Assembly (NCBI RefSeq): GCF_022662015.1
Contig: NZ_JAKMCM010000002.1
Coordinates: 1-64,000, forward strand
Direction of reading: 5' to 3'
Length of the DNA: 64,000 bases
Source of the DNA: Aestuariivivens sediminicola
Lineage (GTDB): Bacteria; Bacteroidota; Bacteroidia; Flavobacteriales; Flavobacteriaceae
Shown here: positions 17,317-25,476 of the stretch, piece after piece
How the letters are laid out: each line of letters opens with the position of its first letter
Numbering within the stretch: position 1 is the stretch's first letter
Made by a program: the position numbers and the translations under genes
The notes under the pieces: generated by a model
Databases searched by the model: none
Seen by the model: only the letters and a program-made list of their open reading frames with translations
What the model was told of the DNA's origin: nothing

Positions 17317-17446
17317 TGGTATCCTCAGAAAGACAGACTGTATAATTGGTAAAGAGTATCATGTCATATAACTTTAAAATTCATAAATTTAAAGAGACAA
17401 TACCATTTTGGTACTTAAGTATGAGCCGCTGATTGATGCTATGTGC

Positions 17447-17454
17447 TACATTTG
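17447..17454 (+). promoter_or_regulatory. Bacteroidota -7 box upstream of VOC gene
   Basis: TACATTTG matches TAnnTTTG exactly, 27 bp before the ATG at 17482. It marks a new transcription unit after the LuxR-type gene. Confidence 0.55.
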
Positions 17455-17481
17455 AGAAGTTAACCTTAAAAAATTTATATT

Positions 17482-17853
17482 ATGCAATTAGGTGCGTTTT
17501 CGGTAAGTTTAAGTGTAAAAGATCTTGAAAAGTCAAAGGCATTTTACGAGACCTTAGGGTTTGGTGTTTTTGCCGGAAGTTTAGAAAATCATTATTTAAT
17601 AATGAAAAATGGAAATGCTTTGATCGGTCTCTTTCAAGGCATGTTCGAACAAAATATTTTAACCTTTAATCCGGGATGGGATGAAAGTGCAAATACCCTA
17701 AAGTCATTTACCGACGTTCGGGATATTCAAAAGCATTTAAAACAAAACGGAGTGGCTTTGGAACGTGAGGTTGAATCAGATTCAAGAGGTCCGGCAAGTA
17801 TGGTGTTGTATGACCCTGATGGTAATACCATATTAATAGATCAGCATATCTAA
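17482..17853 (+). CDS. VOC (glyoxalase/dioxygenase superfamily) protein
   Basis: 123 residues with the paired beta-alpha-beta-beta-beta modules of the vicinal-oxygen-chelate fold: SVSLSVKDLEKSKAFYETLGF at the start and RGPASMVLYDPDGNTILIDQ at the end. The N-terminal His expected in metal-binding glyoxalases is replaced (FSVSLSV), so the usual metal site appears incomplete. The substrate is unknown. It is followed 12 bp later by a DUF4199 gene. Confidence 0.85.
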   Translation: MQLGAFSVSLSVKDLEKSKAFYETLGFGVFAGSLENHYLIMKNGNALIGLFQGMFEQNILTFNPGWDESANTLKSFTDVRDIQKHLKQNGVALEREVESDSRGPASMVLYDPDGNTILIDQHI

Positions 17854-17865
17854 TCCTATTTTGAT

Positions 17866-18330
17866 ATGAAGAGAACAATTACGAAATATGGGGTTTTTGG
17901 ATGTTTAACAGGATTTGTGATCTTTTTATCTCATTTATCCTTTGCCAAAAATTTAAGTTATGATATTCTTGAACTATTCGGTTATATCTCCATTTTTCTG
18001 TCCCTGTCATTTATCTATTTTGGAATAAAACATTACAGGGACAGTCTGAATCAGGGTGTCATTTCTTTTGGAAAGGCCCTTTTAATTGGGATTTTGATTT
18101 CCTTTTGTGTTGGGATTGGAATAGGGGTCGCAGACTTTATCTACACCGAATTTTTAAATCCGAATTTTTATACCGAGTATGCTGAAGAGCTCAGTGCTGA
18201 GGGTAAAGCTGATGAGGTGATTGAAATGACCAGTACTCTGGGTGCACTCTTTATGTTGGTATTGGTTGTGGTAATAGGATTTATGATATCCTTAATTTCA
18301 GCATTGGTCTTACAACGAAAATCAGAATAA
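17866..18330 (+). CDS. DUF4199 family membrane protein
   Basis: 154 residues with four predicted transmembrane helices. The order FGYISIFLSLSFIYFGIKHYRDSLNQGVISFGKALLIGILIS is the family hallmark, followed by a helical loop (NFYTEYAEELSAEGKADE) and a last helix. It is an inner-membrane protein restricted largely to Bacteroidota, of unknown function. It lies between VOC and DUF1801 genes in one direction with short gaps. Confidence 0.85.
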   Translation: MKRTITKYGVFGCLTGFVIFLSHLSFAKNLSYDILELFGYISIFLSLSFIYFGIKHYRDSLNQGVISFGKALLIGILISFCVGIGIGVADFIYTEFLNPNFYTEYAEELSAEGKADEVIEMTSTLGALFMLVLVVVIGFMISLISALVLQRKSE

Positions 18331-18347
18331 TTCTAAATTTAATACTT

Positions 18348-18803
18348 GTGAAATACGAGGCATCAACACCAGACGAATACGTTGCTCAAATCCCTGAAGA
18401 CAGGAAGGAGGCCCTTCAAAAATTACGTGAAGTTATATTGAAAAATTTACCTGATGGTTTTGAGGAAGGGATGAATTATAATATGATCGGGTATTATATT
18501 CCACATTCGGTATACCCGGATGGGTATCATTGTAATCCTGAACTCCCTCTGCCTTTTATGAACATAGCATCACAGAAAAACTCCATTAATCTCTATCATA
18601 TGGGACTTTATGCCATGGATGAGCTTAACTCATGGTTCATTAATGCCTATAAGAAAGTATCTTCAAAAAAATTAGATATGGGGAAAAGTTGCATCCGTTT
18701 TAAAAAAATTGAAGCTATTCCTTTTGATTTAATAGGTGAATTAGCAGGCAGGATATCTGCTGAAGAATGGATTGCCTATTACGAATCATCTATCAGGAAA
18801 TAA
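18348..18803 (+). CDS. DUF1801 family protein
   Basis: 151 residues from a GTG start, 17 bp after the DUF4199 stop. The sequence STPDEYVAQIPEDRKEALQKLREVILKNLPDGFEEGMNYNMIGY is the DUF1801 (YdhG-like) opening, and CIRFKKIEAIPFDLIGELA closes the domain. Soluble; function unknown. Probably co-transcribed with the VOC and DUF4199 genes. Confidence 0.85.
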   Translation: MKYEASTPDEYVAQIPEDRKEALQKLREVILKNLPDGFEEGMNYNMIGYYIPHSVYPDGYHCNPELPLPFMNIASQKNSINLYHMGLYAMDELNSWFINAYKKVSSKKLDMGKSCIRFKKIEAIPFDLIGELAGRISAEEWIAYYESSIRK

Positions 18804-18879
18804 TTTTTCAAGGCCCGTCTTATTATAAAGGAATAAATTAGAGTTATGGAACGGGTAGATAGCGCTTTTTTGTAACTTC

Positions 18880-19665
18880 GTGCTTCAAGAAATCGAGCTA
18901 TTGACCTTTATTGAAATACTACAGTCCTATCATTTAACTGCATTGCAATGGATAGCCATTTGTTTTGCGGTTTTTTTATTGGGCCTTTCAAAATCCGGAA
19001 TTAAGGGTATAGGGATTATAATAGTTATCATTTTGGCTTTTGTTTTTGGAGAAAAGGCTTCAACAGGAATATTACTTCCCATGCTGATTGCAGCCGATAT
19101 ATTTGCTGTTGTGTATTATAACAGACATACACAATGGATGTATATAAAAAAACTTTTACCATGGATGGTGGTCGGTGTTTTGGTAGGCGTTTGGATTGGC
19201 AATGATGTTTCTGAAGTCGTTTTTAAGCGCATTATGGCCCTTATCATCATTGGCTCCGTTCTTATCATGGTCTATACGGAAAATAAGAAATCTTTAGTGT
19301 TACCCAAACACATTGCCTTTTCCAGTACAGCCGGATTTTTGGCGGGCTTCACAACCATGATCGGTAATTTAGCGGGACCCATATCGAACATTTATTTCCT
19401 CGCGACACGACTTCCTAAAAATGAATTTATAGGGACCGCAGCATGGTTGTTTTTCATCATTAATGTATTTAAATTGCCCTTCCATTTCTTCGTATGGCAT
19501 ACGGTAACCACAGAGACATTAATCTTGAATACCACATTAATACCCGTGGTCATCCTCGGGTTTTTTATTGGGGCTTCCATAGTGAAGCTCATTTCGAATC
19601 TGAATTATAGACGATTCATTTTAATTGTTACCGCTTTGGGAGGTATTTTGATGTTGTTTGGGTAA
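18880..19665 (+). CDS. TauE/SafE family anion permease
   Basis: 261 residues with about eight transmembrane helices. The segment FAVFLLGLSKSGIKGIGIIIVI and the second-half TAGFLAGFTTMIGNLAGPISNIYFL are the two inverted family repeats. Members export sulfite, sulfoacetate or other organic anions; the substrate here cannot be named. The GTG at 18880 coincides with a near-consensus promoter box (TAACTTCG, 18873-18880), so the true start may be the in-frame TTG at 18901, which leaves the first helix intact. Confidence 0.85.
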   Translation: MLQEIELLTFIEILQSYHLTALQWIAICFAVFLLGLSKSGIKGIGIIIVIILAFVFGEKASTGILLPMLIAADIFAVVYYNRHTQWMYIKKLLPWMVVGVLVGVWIGNDVSEVVFKRIMALIIIGSVLIMVYTENKKSLVLPKHIAFSSTAGFLAGFTTMIGNLAGPISNIYFLATRLPKNEFIGTAAWLFFIINVFKLPFHFFVWHTVTTETLILNTTLIPVVILGFFIGASIVKLISNLNYRRFILIVTALGGILMLFG

Positions 19666-19717
19666 AAGTGCGCTTTTTTTTGTTAATTTTAATTCGCTAA
19701 TCAAAAAATCAAGAATA

Positions 19718-20065
19718 ATGTCTGATGATAAAAATTTAAACGACATGATAGACGACGCTAAAGAATCGGCCTCTGAATTCACCAAGGGTGCTAATGAAAC
19801 TTTCAATTCGGGAGAAAATAAGAAAGTGTTAGCCGGTGTCCTGGCTATTTTATTGGGATCCTTAGGAATACATAAATTCATTCTCGGCTATAACAGGGAA
19901 GGAATTATAATACTCATAGTAACATTTGTACTGGGTTTAATTACCTGTGGTTTCGGAGCCAGTATTACCGGAATTATAGGTATAATAGAAGGAATTATTT
20001 ATTTAACGAAAACAGATGCAGAGTTTTATAACACCTATCAGGTAGGTAATAAACCTTGGTTTTAA
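19718..20065 (+). CDS. TM2-domain protein
   Basis: 115 residues from ATG 19718. A hydrophilic N-terminus (MSDDKNLNDMIDDAKESASE) is followed by KKVLAGVLAILLGSLGIHKFILGYNREGIIILIVT, the TM2 signature, and a second helix ending FYNTYQVGNKPWF. The family is a two-helix inner-membrane module of unknown function. The frame is open back to 19658, but that part overlaps the TauE-like gene end and lacks family similarity. A near-consensus TAATTTTA box lies at 19684-19691. Confidence 0.85.
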   Translation: MSDDKNLNDMIDDAKESASEFTKGANETFNSGENKKVLAGVLAILLGSLGIHKFILGYNREGIIILIVTFVLGLITCGFGASITGIIGIIEGIIYLTKTDAEFYNTYQVGNKPWF

Positions 20066-20084
20066 TCCTGTAAGAATAGTAAAG

Positions 20085-20117
20085 AAGCCAAAAAAAAAAA
20101 TATCGTTTTGGCTTTTT
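20085..20117 (+). terminator. Intrinsic terminator after TM2 gene
   Basis: AAGCCAAAA (20085-20093) pairs with TTTTGGCTT (20106-20114) and is followed by a T run. It ends transcription before arsR. Confidence 0.8.
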
Positions 20118-20136
20118 TATATTATTTTATTATCGT

Positions 20137-20150
20137 AATATTGCAATATT
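20137..20150. promoter_or_regulatory. Candidate ArsR operator
   Basis: AATATTGCAATATT is a perfect 14-bp palindrome, 14 bp upstream of the arsR ATG. ArsR-family repressors typically bind AT-rich dyads at this position and repress their own operon. Confidence 0.5.
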
Positions 20151-20163
20151 AAAATATATAATT

Positions 20164-20487
20164 ATGGGAATTACAAAGTCACAAATTTTTACGAAAAATC
20201 AGAACGAATTGGCTCAGGTGTTCAAGGTTTTGGGGCATCCGGCGCGTGTGGCCATATTACAGTATATCAGTAACCAGAATGCATGTATTTGTAATGACTT
20301 GGTCGAAGAAACAGGACTTGCCCAGGCCACGGTATCTCAACATTTGAAGGAACTCAAAAGTATCGGGTTGCTAAAAGGCGAAATTGAAGGTAAAAGAATG
20401 TGTTATTGTTTGGATGTTGATCGTTGGGATGCAATTCAAAACCAACTCAACCATTTTTTTAATACAACCAAAGCCAATTGTTGTTAG
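20164..20487 (+). CDS. arsR: ArsR/SmtB family metal(loid)-responsive repressor
   Basis: 107 residues with the winged-helix fold: VFKVLGHPARVAILQYIS, then NACICNDLVEETGLAQATVSQHLKELKSIGLL. The CIC in the third helix is the position of the arsenite-binding cysteines of the ArsR type, and a CC pair ends the protein. It should repress its own operon until As(III) or a similar thiophile releases it. The downstream genes (Cys-rich peptide, DUF6428, arsC fragment) fit an arsenic context. Confidence 0.88.
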   Translation: MGITKSQIFTKNQNELAQVFKVLGHPARVAILQYISNQNACICNDLVEETGLAQATVSQHLKELKSIGLLKGEIEGKRMCYCLDVDRWDAIQNQLNHFFNTTKANCC

Positions 20488-20510
20488 TTTAATCTTAAAT
20501 AATTTAAATC

Positions 20511-20651
20511 ATGAAACGAATGCATAAAAAAATCTTAGGACAACCCCAGTCTAATGAACCGAAGAACCACCTGAATTCAAACAGGAAATGCTGCAAATCT
20601 GCTTGCAACATGACACTCGGATTTTTTGAATCCCTGACGATGATGAAATAA
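20511..20651 (+). CDS. Small Cys-containing peptide in the ars operon (hypothetical)
   Basis: A 46-residue frame lies between arsR (23 bp after its stop) and the DUF6428 gene (18 bp before its ATG). It is basic at the start (MKRMHKKILG) and carries the cluster KCCKSACNM near residues 26-34. The tight placement in the operon and the adjacent cysteines suggest a real thiol-containing peptide, perhaps binding arsenite, but no family is recognised. It could be a spurious frame or a remnant. Confidence 0.45.
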   Translation: MKRMHKKILGQPQSNEPKNHLNSNRKCCKSACNMTLGFFESLTMMK

Positions 20652-20669
20652 TCTTAAAATTAGAAACAA

Positions 20670-21191
20670 ATGAAAGCAAAAGAATTTTTTACCATATTGG
20701 AAAACAACAAAGATAAAGACCTGTTGTTTGAATACGCCCACGGTTTACATGTCGGGGCCAATTACCATATTACAGAAGTTAAGCATGCGAGCATAGACGC
20801 TGTTGATTGCGGGGCTCAAACTGATGCCTGGCGGGAAACCATAATTCAGCTTTGGGAAAGTCCTGATGAATTGGATAAAACGGAATATATGTCCGTATAC
20901 AAAGCATTATCTATTTTAAAACGAGTTGAAAGAATGAAACCATTCGATTGGACTTCCGAATTAAAGTTTGAATATGGCAATGCCAGCTTTCATACGGCTC
21001 ATTTATTTGTTAATGACTTCGAAACACGAGGTAATCACTTAATATTTAATCTATCCGTTGAAAAAACAGATTGTAAGGCCAGATCCCTATGTGGTGTTAC
21101 TGATTCAAATGGAGCAGAGCTGTGCATTGAATCTGAGATTGCTCATACAGATATGGAACCTTGCTGTTCACCGGGCGGTAATTGCTGCTAA
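20670..21191 (+). CDS. DUF6428 family protein
   Basis: 173 residues. The opening KAKEFFTILENNKDKDLLFEYAHGLHVGANYHITEVKHASIDAVDCGAQTDAW is characteristic of DUF6428, which accompanies arsR in many Bacteroidota ars operons. The C-terminus ends in a cysteine-rich tail (EPCCSPGGNCC), which may bind a thiophilic metal(loid). Biochemical function is not known. It is probably expressed with arsR. Confidence 0.85.
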   Translation: MKAKEFFTILENNKDKDLLFEYAHGLHVGANYHITEVKHASIDAVDCGAQTDAWRETIIQLWESPDELDKTEYMSVYKALSILKRVERMKPFDWTSELKFEYGNASFHTAHLFVNDFETRGNHLIFNLSVEKTDCKARSLCGVTDSNGAELCIESEIAHTDMEPCCSPGGNCC

Positions 21192-21247
21192 AATAAAGCT
21201 CATGGTTATGTAAACCAATTTACAAATCCCGAAAAGAAGGTATAGAG

Positions 21248-21282
21248 CGCCGGGATTGATACCCTAGGTATCAATCCCGGCG
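21248..21282. repeat. 16-bp perfect inverted repeat at the arsC break
   Basis: Arms 21248-21263 and 21267-21282 are perfect reverse complements with a 3-nt loop (CTA). The right arm encodes GINPG in frame with the arsC fragment, so the left arm appears to be an inverted copy of coding sequence. There is no T-tract, so a terminator role is less likely, although it could end the arsR transcript. Confidence 0.85.
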
Positions 21283-21569
21283 TAACTGCCTTAATGAAAG
21301 CGGATGGTATTCGTATAGACCATCATAGGTCTAATCTTGTGGATGAACATGCCCATATCAAATTCGATTGTATCGTAACCGTTTGCGACCTCGCAAATGA
21401 AAATTGGCCCTATATTCCCAGTAAAAATGCCAAGCGACTGCACCACAACTTTTTCGATCTTTCTAAAGTTGAGGGAACAGAAGCGGTAAAACACCAGGCG
21501 TTCCTAAAGGCGTGCGAGGAAATAAAGGCATATTTTGAAGATTTTGTGAAAAAACTTCAATTGAATTAA
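21267..21569 (+). pseudogene. N-terminally truncated arsenate reductase/LMW tyrosine-phosphatase-like gene
   Basis: The readable frame GINPGVTALMKADGIRIDHHRSN...FDCIVTVCDLANENWPYIPS and the ending matches the distal part of Bacteroidota ArsC/low-molecular-weight phosphatase-like proteins. The catalytic P-loop (CX5R) at the N-terminus is absent. Homology starts exactly at the inverted repeat, and an in-frame stop lies at 21243-21245. A start at ATG 21294 would give 91 residues without the active site. No arsenite exporter follows. The 3' end overlaps the convergent acyltransferase gene by 4 bp. Confidence 0.75.
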
Positions 21570-23395
21570 TTTCCATTATGTTCGGAAATCTTGCGTTCCA
21601 GTTCGGCCTGGAATTCTTCCATAACGGGACGAACTGTGCTCTCAGGGAGGTCGGCAATTTTAATATACATTAAGCCATCAACCGAATTATTGAAGAGCGG
21701 ATCGACATTAAAAGCCACCAGCTTGGCATTTTGCTTAATATACTTTTTAAGGAGCACTGGCAAGCGTAGTGCACCAGGCTCTATTTCATCAATAATTTTA
21801 TCAAACTTGTTAAGATCGGCTTCGGTCTCATCAAAGACAAAATCCTTATCAGCGTCTTTCAGCTTTACTTTAAATTCCTTCTTTGGGTGCACATATTGTG
21901 CAATGTAAGGATCATAATAATGCGATTTCATAAATTCAATCATCAGAGACTTCGAAAAATTTGAAAACTGATTACTAATACTCACGCCACCTATCAGATA
22001 TTTATGTTCAGGGTAGCGCAGTGTGGTGTGTACAATACCTTTCCAAAGTAAAAACAAAGGCATTGGTTTTTGTTGATATTCCTTTATAATAAAAGCACGC
22101 CCCATTTCAATAGATTGACTCATCATTTTATAAAGTTCCGGCTCGAAACGAAATAAATCCTGAAGGTAGAAACCGTTAATCCCGTAACGCGCAAAAATCT
22201 GACCTCCCAATCCCATGCGATAGGCCCCGACAATAAGGTTTCTTTCATTATCCCATAAAAACATATGATGGTAATAGCCGTCAAATGTATCTAAATCGAT
22301 AGCCTCGTTCGTGCCTTCGCCAACCTCCCTAAAGGTGATTTCTCTGAGCCTTCCAATCTCGTGTAAAATATTGGGAATGTGTTCTGCTTCTGCCAAAAAC
22401 ACCTCGTAATTTTTGCTCATTAGCAGGCGACTTTCCATTTTACGTAATTGTTCGATCTCCAGAGACATGGCATTTCCATCTACCGGTGTAACAATATTTT
22501 TAGGATGTTTCGGAACTTTCAAGGTTGATGATATATTCTCCAGAATCTTAGGCTTATCTTCAAAAGAATTAGATAACATATAGGTTTTTCTGCGAATAAA
22601 ATTTGAAAATTCTTCGAGTTTTTCAAATTCCTTTTGATCTGCTAACGCAATAGGTTTACCAATCCTTACTTTAATGATTCTTCGTTTCTGAGTTAGTAAT
22701 TCTGAAGGTAATTTTGCCGTTCTGAACGTGTCACTAATTTTTGATAACTGATAAAATAGCCTGCTGTTTTTTGCGTGAAAATAAATAGGGATAATGGGGA
22801 CCTCTGCTTTTTTGATGAGCTTTATAGCTGCTTCTTCCCAGGGTTTATCGACCACAAGTTTACCGTCTCGATAGGTAGACACTTCCCCAGCCGGAAAAAT
22901 ACCAAGCGGATGCCCGTCTCGTAAATGTAAGATGGAATTCTTAAATCCGGTAACACTTGATTTGACTTCCTTTCTGTCCTCAAACGGATTAACCGGCATA
23001 ATGTAAGGCTTTAAGGGCTCTATTCGGTGTAACAAGAAATTAGCTATGATCTTAAAGTCATTGCGTTGTTCCAACATCAACTTTAATAGAAGTATCCCAT
23101 CAATGCCTCCTAAGGGGTGATTGGATACGGTAATGTAGGCTCCTTCTTTTGGCAAGCGCTTGAGATCTTCCTCAGGAATTTCAAACTTAATCTGGAAATC
23201 ATCAAGAATCCCATTTAAAAAGGCCAGATCCTTGAGGTGCTTATTACTCCGGTAAATTTTATTCAGGGTAGATATTTTAAGGAGTTTCATAAGGACCCAA
23301 CCAATGAACGTACCAAACACACCGTACTTATCCATCTGAATGGCCTTAGCTATCTCCTTGGCCGATACTAATCCGGAATGTTGTGCTTTGGTCAT
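21566..23395 (-). CDS. OlsF-like bifunctional aminolipid acyltransferase
   Basis: 609 residues in two parts. The N-terminal PlsC-type O-acyltransferase (about 60-290) has SNHPLGGIDG with the HX4D pair His93/Asp99, then IFPAGEVSTYRDGKL and VPIIPIYFHA. The C-terminal GNAT-type N-acyltransferase (about 320-500) has EVFLAEAEHIPNILHEIGRLREITFR and related blocks. This domain order matches OlsF, which makes ornithine lipids by N- then O-acylation and is known in Flavobacterium. The amino acid used here (ornithine, glycine or other) cannot be told. It lies 22 bp downstream of aspartate kinase. Confidence 0.82.
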   Translation of the reverse strand: MTKAQHSGLVSAKEIAKAIQMDKYGVFGTFIGWVLMKLLKISTLNKIYRSNKHLKDLAFLNGILDDFQIKFEIPEEDLKRLPKEGAYITVSNHPLGGIDGILLLKLMLEQRNDFKIIANFLLHRIEPLKPYIMPVNPFEDRKEVKSSVTGFKNSILHLRDGHPLGIFPAGEVSTYRDGKLVVDKPWEEAAIKLIKKAEVPIIPIYFHAKNSRLFYQLSKISDTFRTAKLPSELLTQKRRIIKVRIGKPIALADQKEFEKLEEFSNFIRRKTYMLSNSFEDKPKILENISSTLKVPKHPKNIVTPVDGNAMSLEIEQLRKMESRLLMSKNYEVFLAEAEHIPNILHEIGRLREITFREVGEGTNEAIDLDTFDGYYHHMFLWDNERNLIVGAYRMGLGGQIFARYGINGFYLQDLFRFEPELYKMMSQSIEMGRAFIIKEYQQKPMPLFLLWKGIVHTTLRYPEHKYLIGGVSISNQFSNFSKSLMIEFMKSHYYDPYIAQYVHPKKEFKVKLKDADKDFVFDETEADLNKFDKIIDEIEPGALRLPVLLKKYIKQNAKLVAFNVDPLFNNSVDGLMYIKIADLPESTVRPVMEEFQAELERKISEHNGN

Positions 23396-23417
23396 GAGCG
23401 TAAATGTACTAAATAAA

Positions 23418-24680
23418 CTATTTAGTTACTACCTGAACGGTTTCTTGTGTTAATTGTTTTAATAACACCGTTTTGTCATTTTCAATTTGAGTAATGGTCT
23501 CTTGAGTATAATGTCTGATGGTATATAAAGACACATCCCTAAAATGAGATACTTTAAATTTTGCTTTTAAATCATGGAGCAAGGTGTCCAGGTTATCGTA
23601 CAAATCATCTACACAAACCGAAAAGCTTATTGCTGAATTTTGAATCAGGTCTACTTTCATTTTATACTTGTGCAGTAAGCTAAAAATAACGCTTATATTT
23701 TCTTCAACAATATAGGAGAAGTCCAAAGACGATAAGCTAATAAGTATTTGGTGCTTTTTAACGATATAACAAGGTACCATTGGATTTAGCACAACATCCT
23801 TGTAAATTTTTGTGCCATTGGCAGTAGGATTTAAAAATGATTTTACATACAGTGGAATTTCTTTACGCTGTAAGGGCTGTAGGGTTTTTGGGTGAATAAC
23901 TGAAGCACCATAGAAAGCCAATTCTATCGCCTCTCGGTAGGATATATTGTGTAATAATACAGCATTATTGAAATATCGCGGATCGGCATTTAAAACTCCC
24001 GGAACATCCTTCCATATGGTTACACTATTTGCATTAAGACAATAGGCGAAAATAGCAGCGGAGTAATCACTGCCTTCACGCCCCAAACTTGTCGTGAAAT
24101 TGTTCGGATCACTTCCCAGGAATCCCTGAGTGATATTTAAAGTTGATGTGTTAACGTTTTCTGATATGAGTCTGTGTGTTGCATCCCAATTCACATTGGC
24201 TCGACGATAAAATGTGTCCGTTTTAATCAGTTCCCGGGCATCAATCCAGTTGTTTTTTATATGGATACTGTTCAGATATTCACTAATAATTGTGGTCGAT
24301 ATCAATTCCCCATAACCAATAATTTGATCGTAAACGAAATTATAATCCGGTGATTTGTTCGTATTTAAAAAACGACTTAATTCGTTAAAATGGGTCGTTA
24401 TTTTATCATAGGCCGTATGACGTTCATCCTCGAAAAGTTCCAAAAGAATGGCATTATGGAACTTCTTTACTTCCTGCAAGGCACTTTGTGTTTGAGAGGT
24501 ATTATTGAAATAGTTATTAATAACCACCTCCAATGCATTGGTTGTTTTTCCCATAGCGGAAACCACCACTAAGGTATTACTGTAGCCAACGGTTTGTAAA
24601 ACCTTGGTTAAATTTTTCACCCCTTGAGCATCCTTTACAGAAGCCCCACCAAACTTGAATATTTGCATGGATTGACTCAT
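23418..24680 (-). CDS. Aspartate kinase, monofunctional
   Basis: Phosphorylates L-aspartate, the first step toward lysine/diaminopimelate, threonine and methionine. 420 residues. The N-terminal kinase domain starts IFKFGGASVKDAQGVKNL and contains LGREGSDYSAAIFAYCLNA and the later VIHPKTLQPL; a C-terminal ACT pair (about 300-410) would bind a regulatory amino acid. The protein is not fused to homoserine dehydrogenase. The OlsF-like gene follows after 22 bp. Confidence 0.93.
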   Translation of the reverse strand: MSQSMQIFKFGGASVKDAQGVKNLTKVLQTVGYSNTLVVVSAMGKTTNALEVVINNYFNNTSQTQSALQEVKKFHNAILLELFEDERHTAYDKITTHFNELSRFLNTNKSPDYNFVYDQIIGYGELISTTIISEYLNSIHIKNNWIDARELIKTDTFYRRANVNWDATHRLISENVNTSTLNITQGFLGSDPNNFTTSLGREGSDYSAAIFAYCLNANSVTIWKDVPGVLNADPRYFNNAVLLHNISYREAIELAFYGASVIHPKTLQPLQRKEIPLYVKSFLNPTANGTKIYKDVVLNPMVPCYIVKKHQILISLSSLDFSYIVEENISVIFSLLHKYKMKVDLIQNSAISFSVCVDDLYDNLDTLLHDLKAKFKVSHFRDVSLYTIRHYTQETITQIENDKTVLLKQLTQETVQVVTK

Positions 24681-24738
24681 TAAATAAAAAGGTATACGTA
24701 TTTAAGCATTGAATGCCTGTAATAATTCGAAACCATAG

Positions 24739-25230
24739 TTATGAATTACGATTAAGATTTGCTACATAATTCTTAATTCCGGATTCATCCAAATGCACCA
24801 CATCCCATTCACGCATAACATGTGCACCTTTTTTCTCATAAAATGTGATGGCCGGTTCGTTCCAGTCTAATACTTCCCAATTCACACGTTTGACACCCAA
24901 AGAATGGGCGTATTTTATAACCTCATCCAAAAGGGCAGTTCCAATACCCTTACCTCGCATGGCTTCACTAACGATTAAATCTTCCAGATGTATGGCCTTG
25001 CCTTTCCAAGTGGAATAGCGGTAATAACATAAAGCGATGCCTTCAATTTTCGATTGCACTTCGGCAACAAAGCAAAAAAATGCGGGATGCTCTCCATAAC
25101 CATCCTCCTGTAAATCTTTTACGGTTATTTCTACAGCATCCGGTTCTCTTTCAAATTCGGCAAGTTCCTTTATGAGATTTAGCACGTAAGGCATATCTTC
25201 AATTAAAGCTTTTCGTATCGTGTACTCCAT
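24739..25230 (-). CDS. GNAT family acetyltransferase (diamine/thialysine type)
   Basis: 163 residues from ATG 25230: MEYTIRKALIEDMPYVLNLIKELAEFE, then GYGEHPAFFCFVAEV, LEDLIVSEAMRGKGIGTALLDEV (acetyl-CoA loop) and WEVLDWNEPAITFYEKKGA. This is the spermidine/spermine or thialysine acetyltransferase-like branch, so a polyamine-type amine is the likely acceptor. The frame is open to 25281, but a consensus promoter box lies between, which favours the shorter protein. Confidence 0.87.
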   Translation of the reverse strand: MEYTIRKALIEDMPYVLNLIKELAEFEREPDAVEITVKDLQEDGYGEHPAFFCFVAEVQSKIEGIALCYYRYSTWKGKAIHLEDLIVSEAMRGKGIGTALLDEVIKYAHSLGVKRVNWEVLDWNEPAITFYEKKGAHVMREWDVVHLDESGIKNYVANLNRNS

Positions 25231-25247
25231 GTTCTCGATTGATTTTT

Positions 25248-25255
25248 CAAAAATA
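25248..25255 (-). promoter_or_regulatory. Bacteroidota -7 box of the GNAT gene
   Basis: On the minus strand TATTTTTG matches TAnnTTTG exactly, 17 bp before the ATG at 25230. It decides that start over the upstream in-frame ATG. Confidence 0.6.
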
Positions 25256-25476
25256 CATGAATTTTTTATTAGTAAAGCCACTTGAAACAGATCAAAAGAT
25301 TCCTTTTGACAGTAGGGCGATTATGGGAACCAGGAATTTCTAATTGTCATAAATACGTCCGATTTACGATGATTTAATAATAAATTCTAGCATAAAATGA
25401 GATAATGGTATTAAACCATGAAAACGTTGTCGTTGGTTAAAAATTGTAAGATATTTGTACAGGTAATCAGTAAAAC

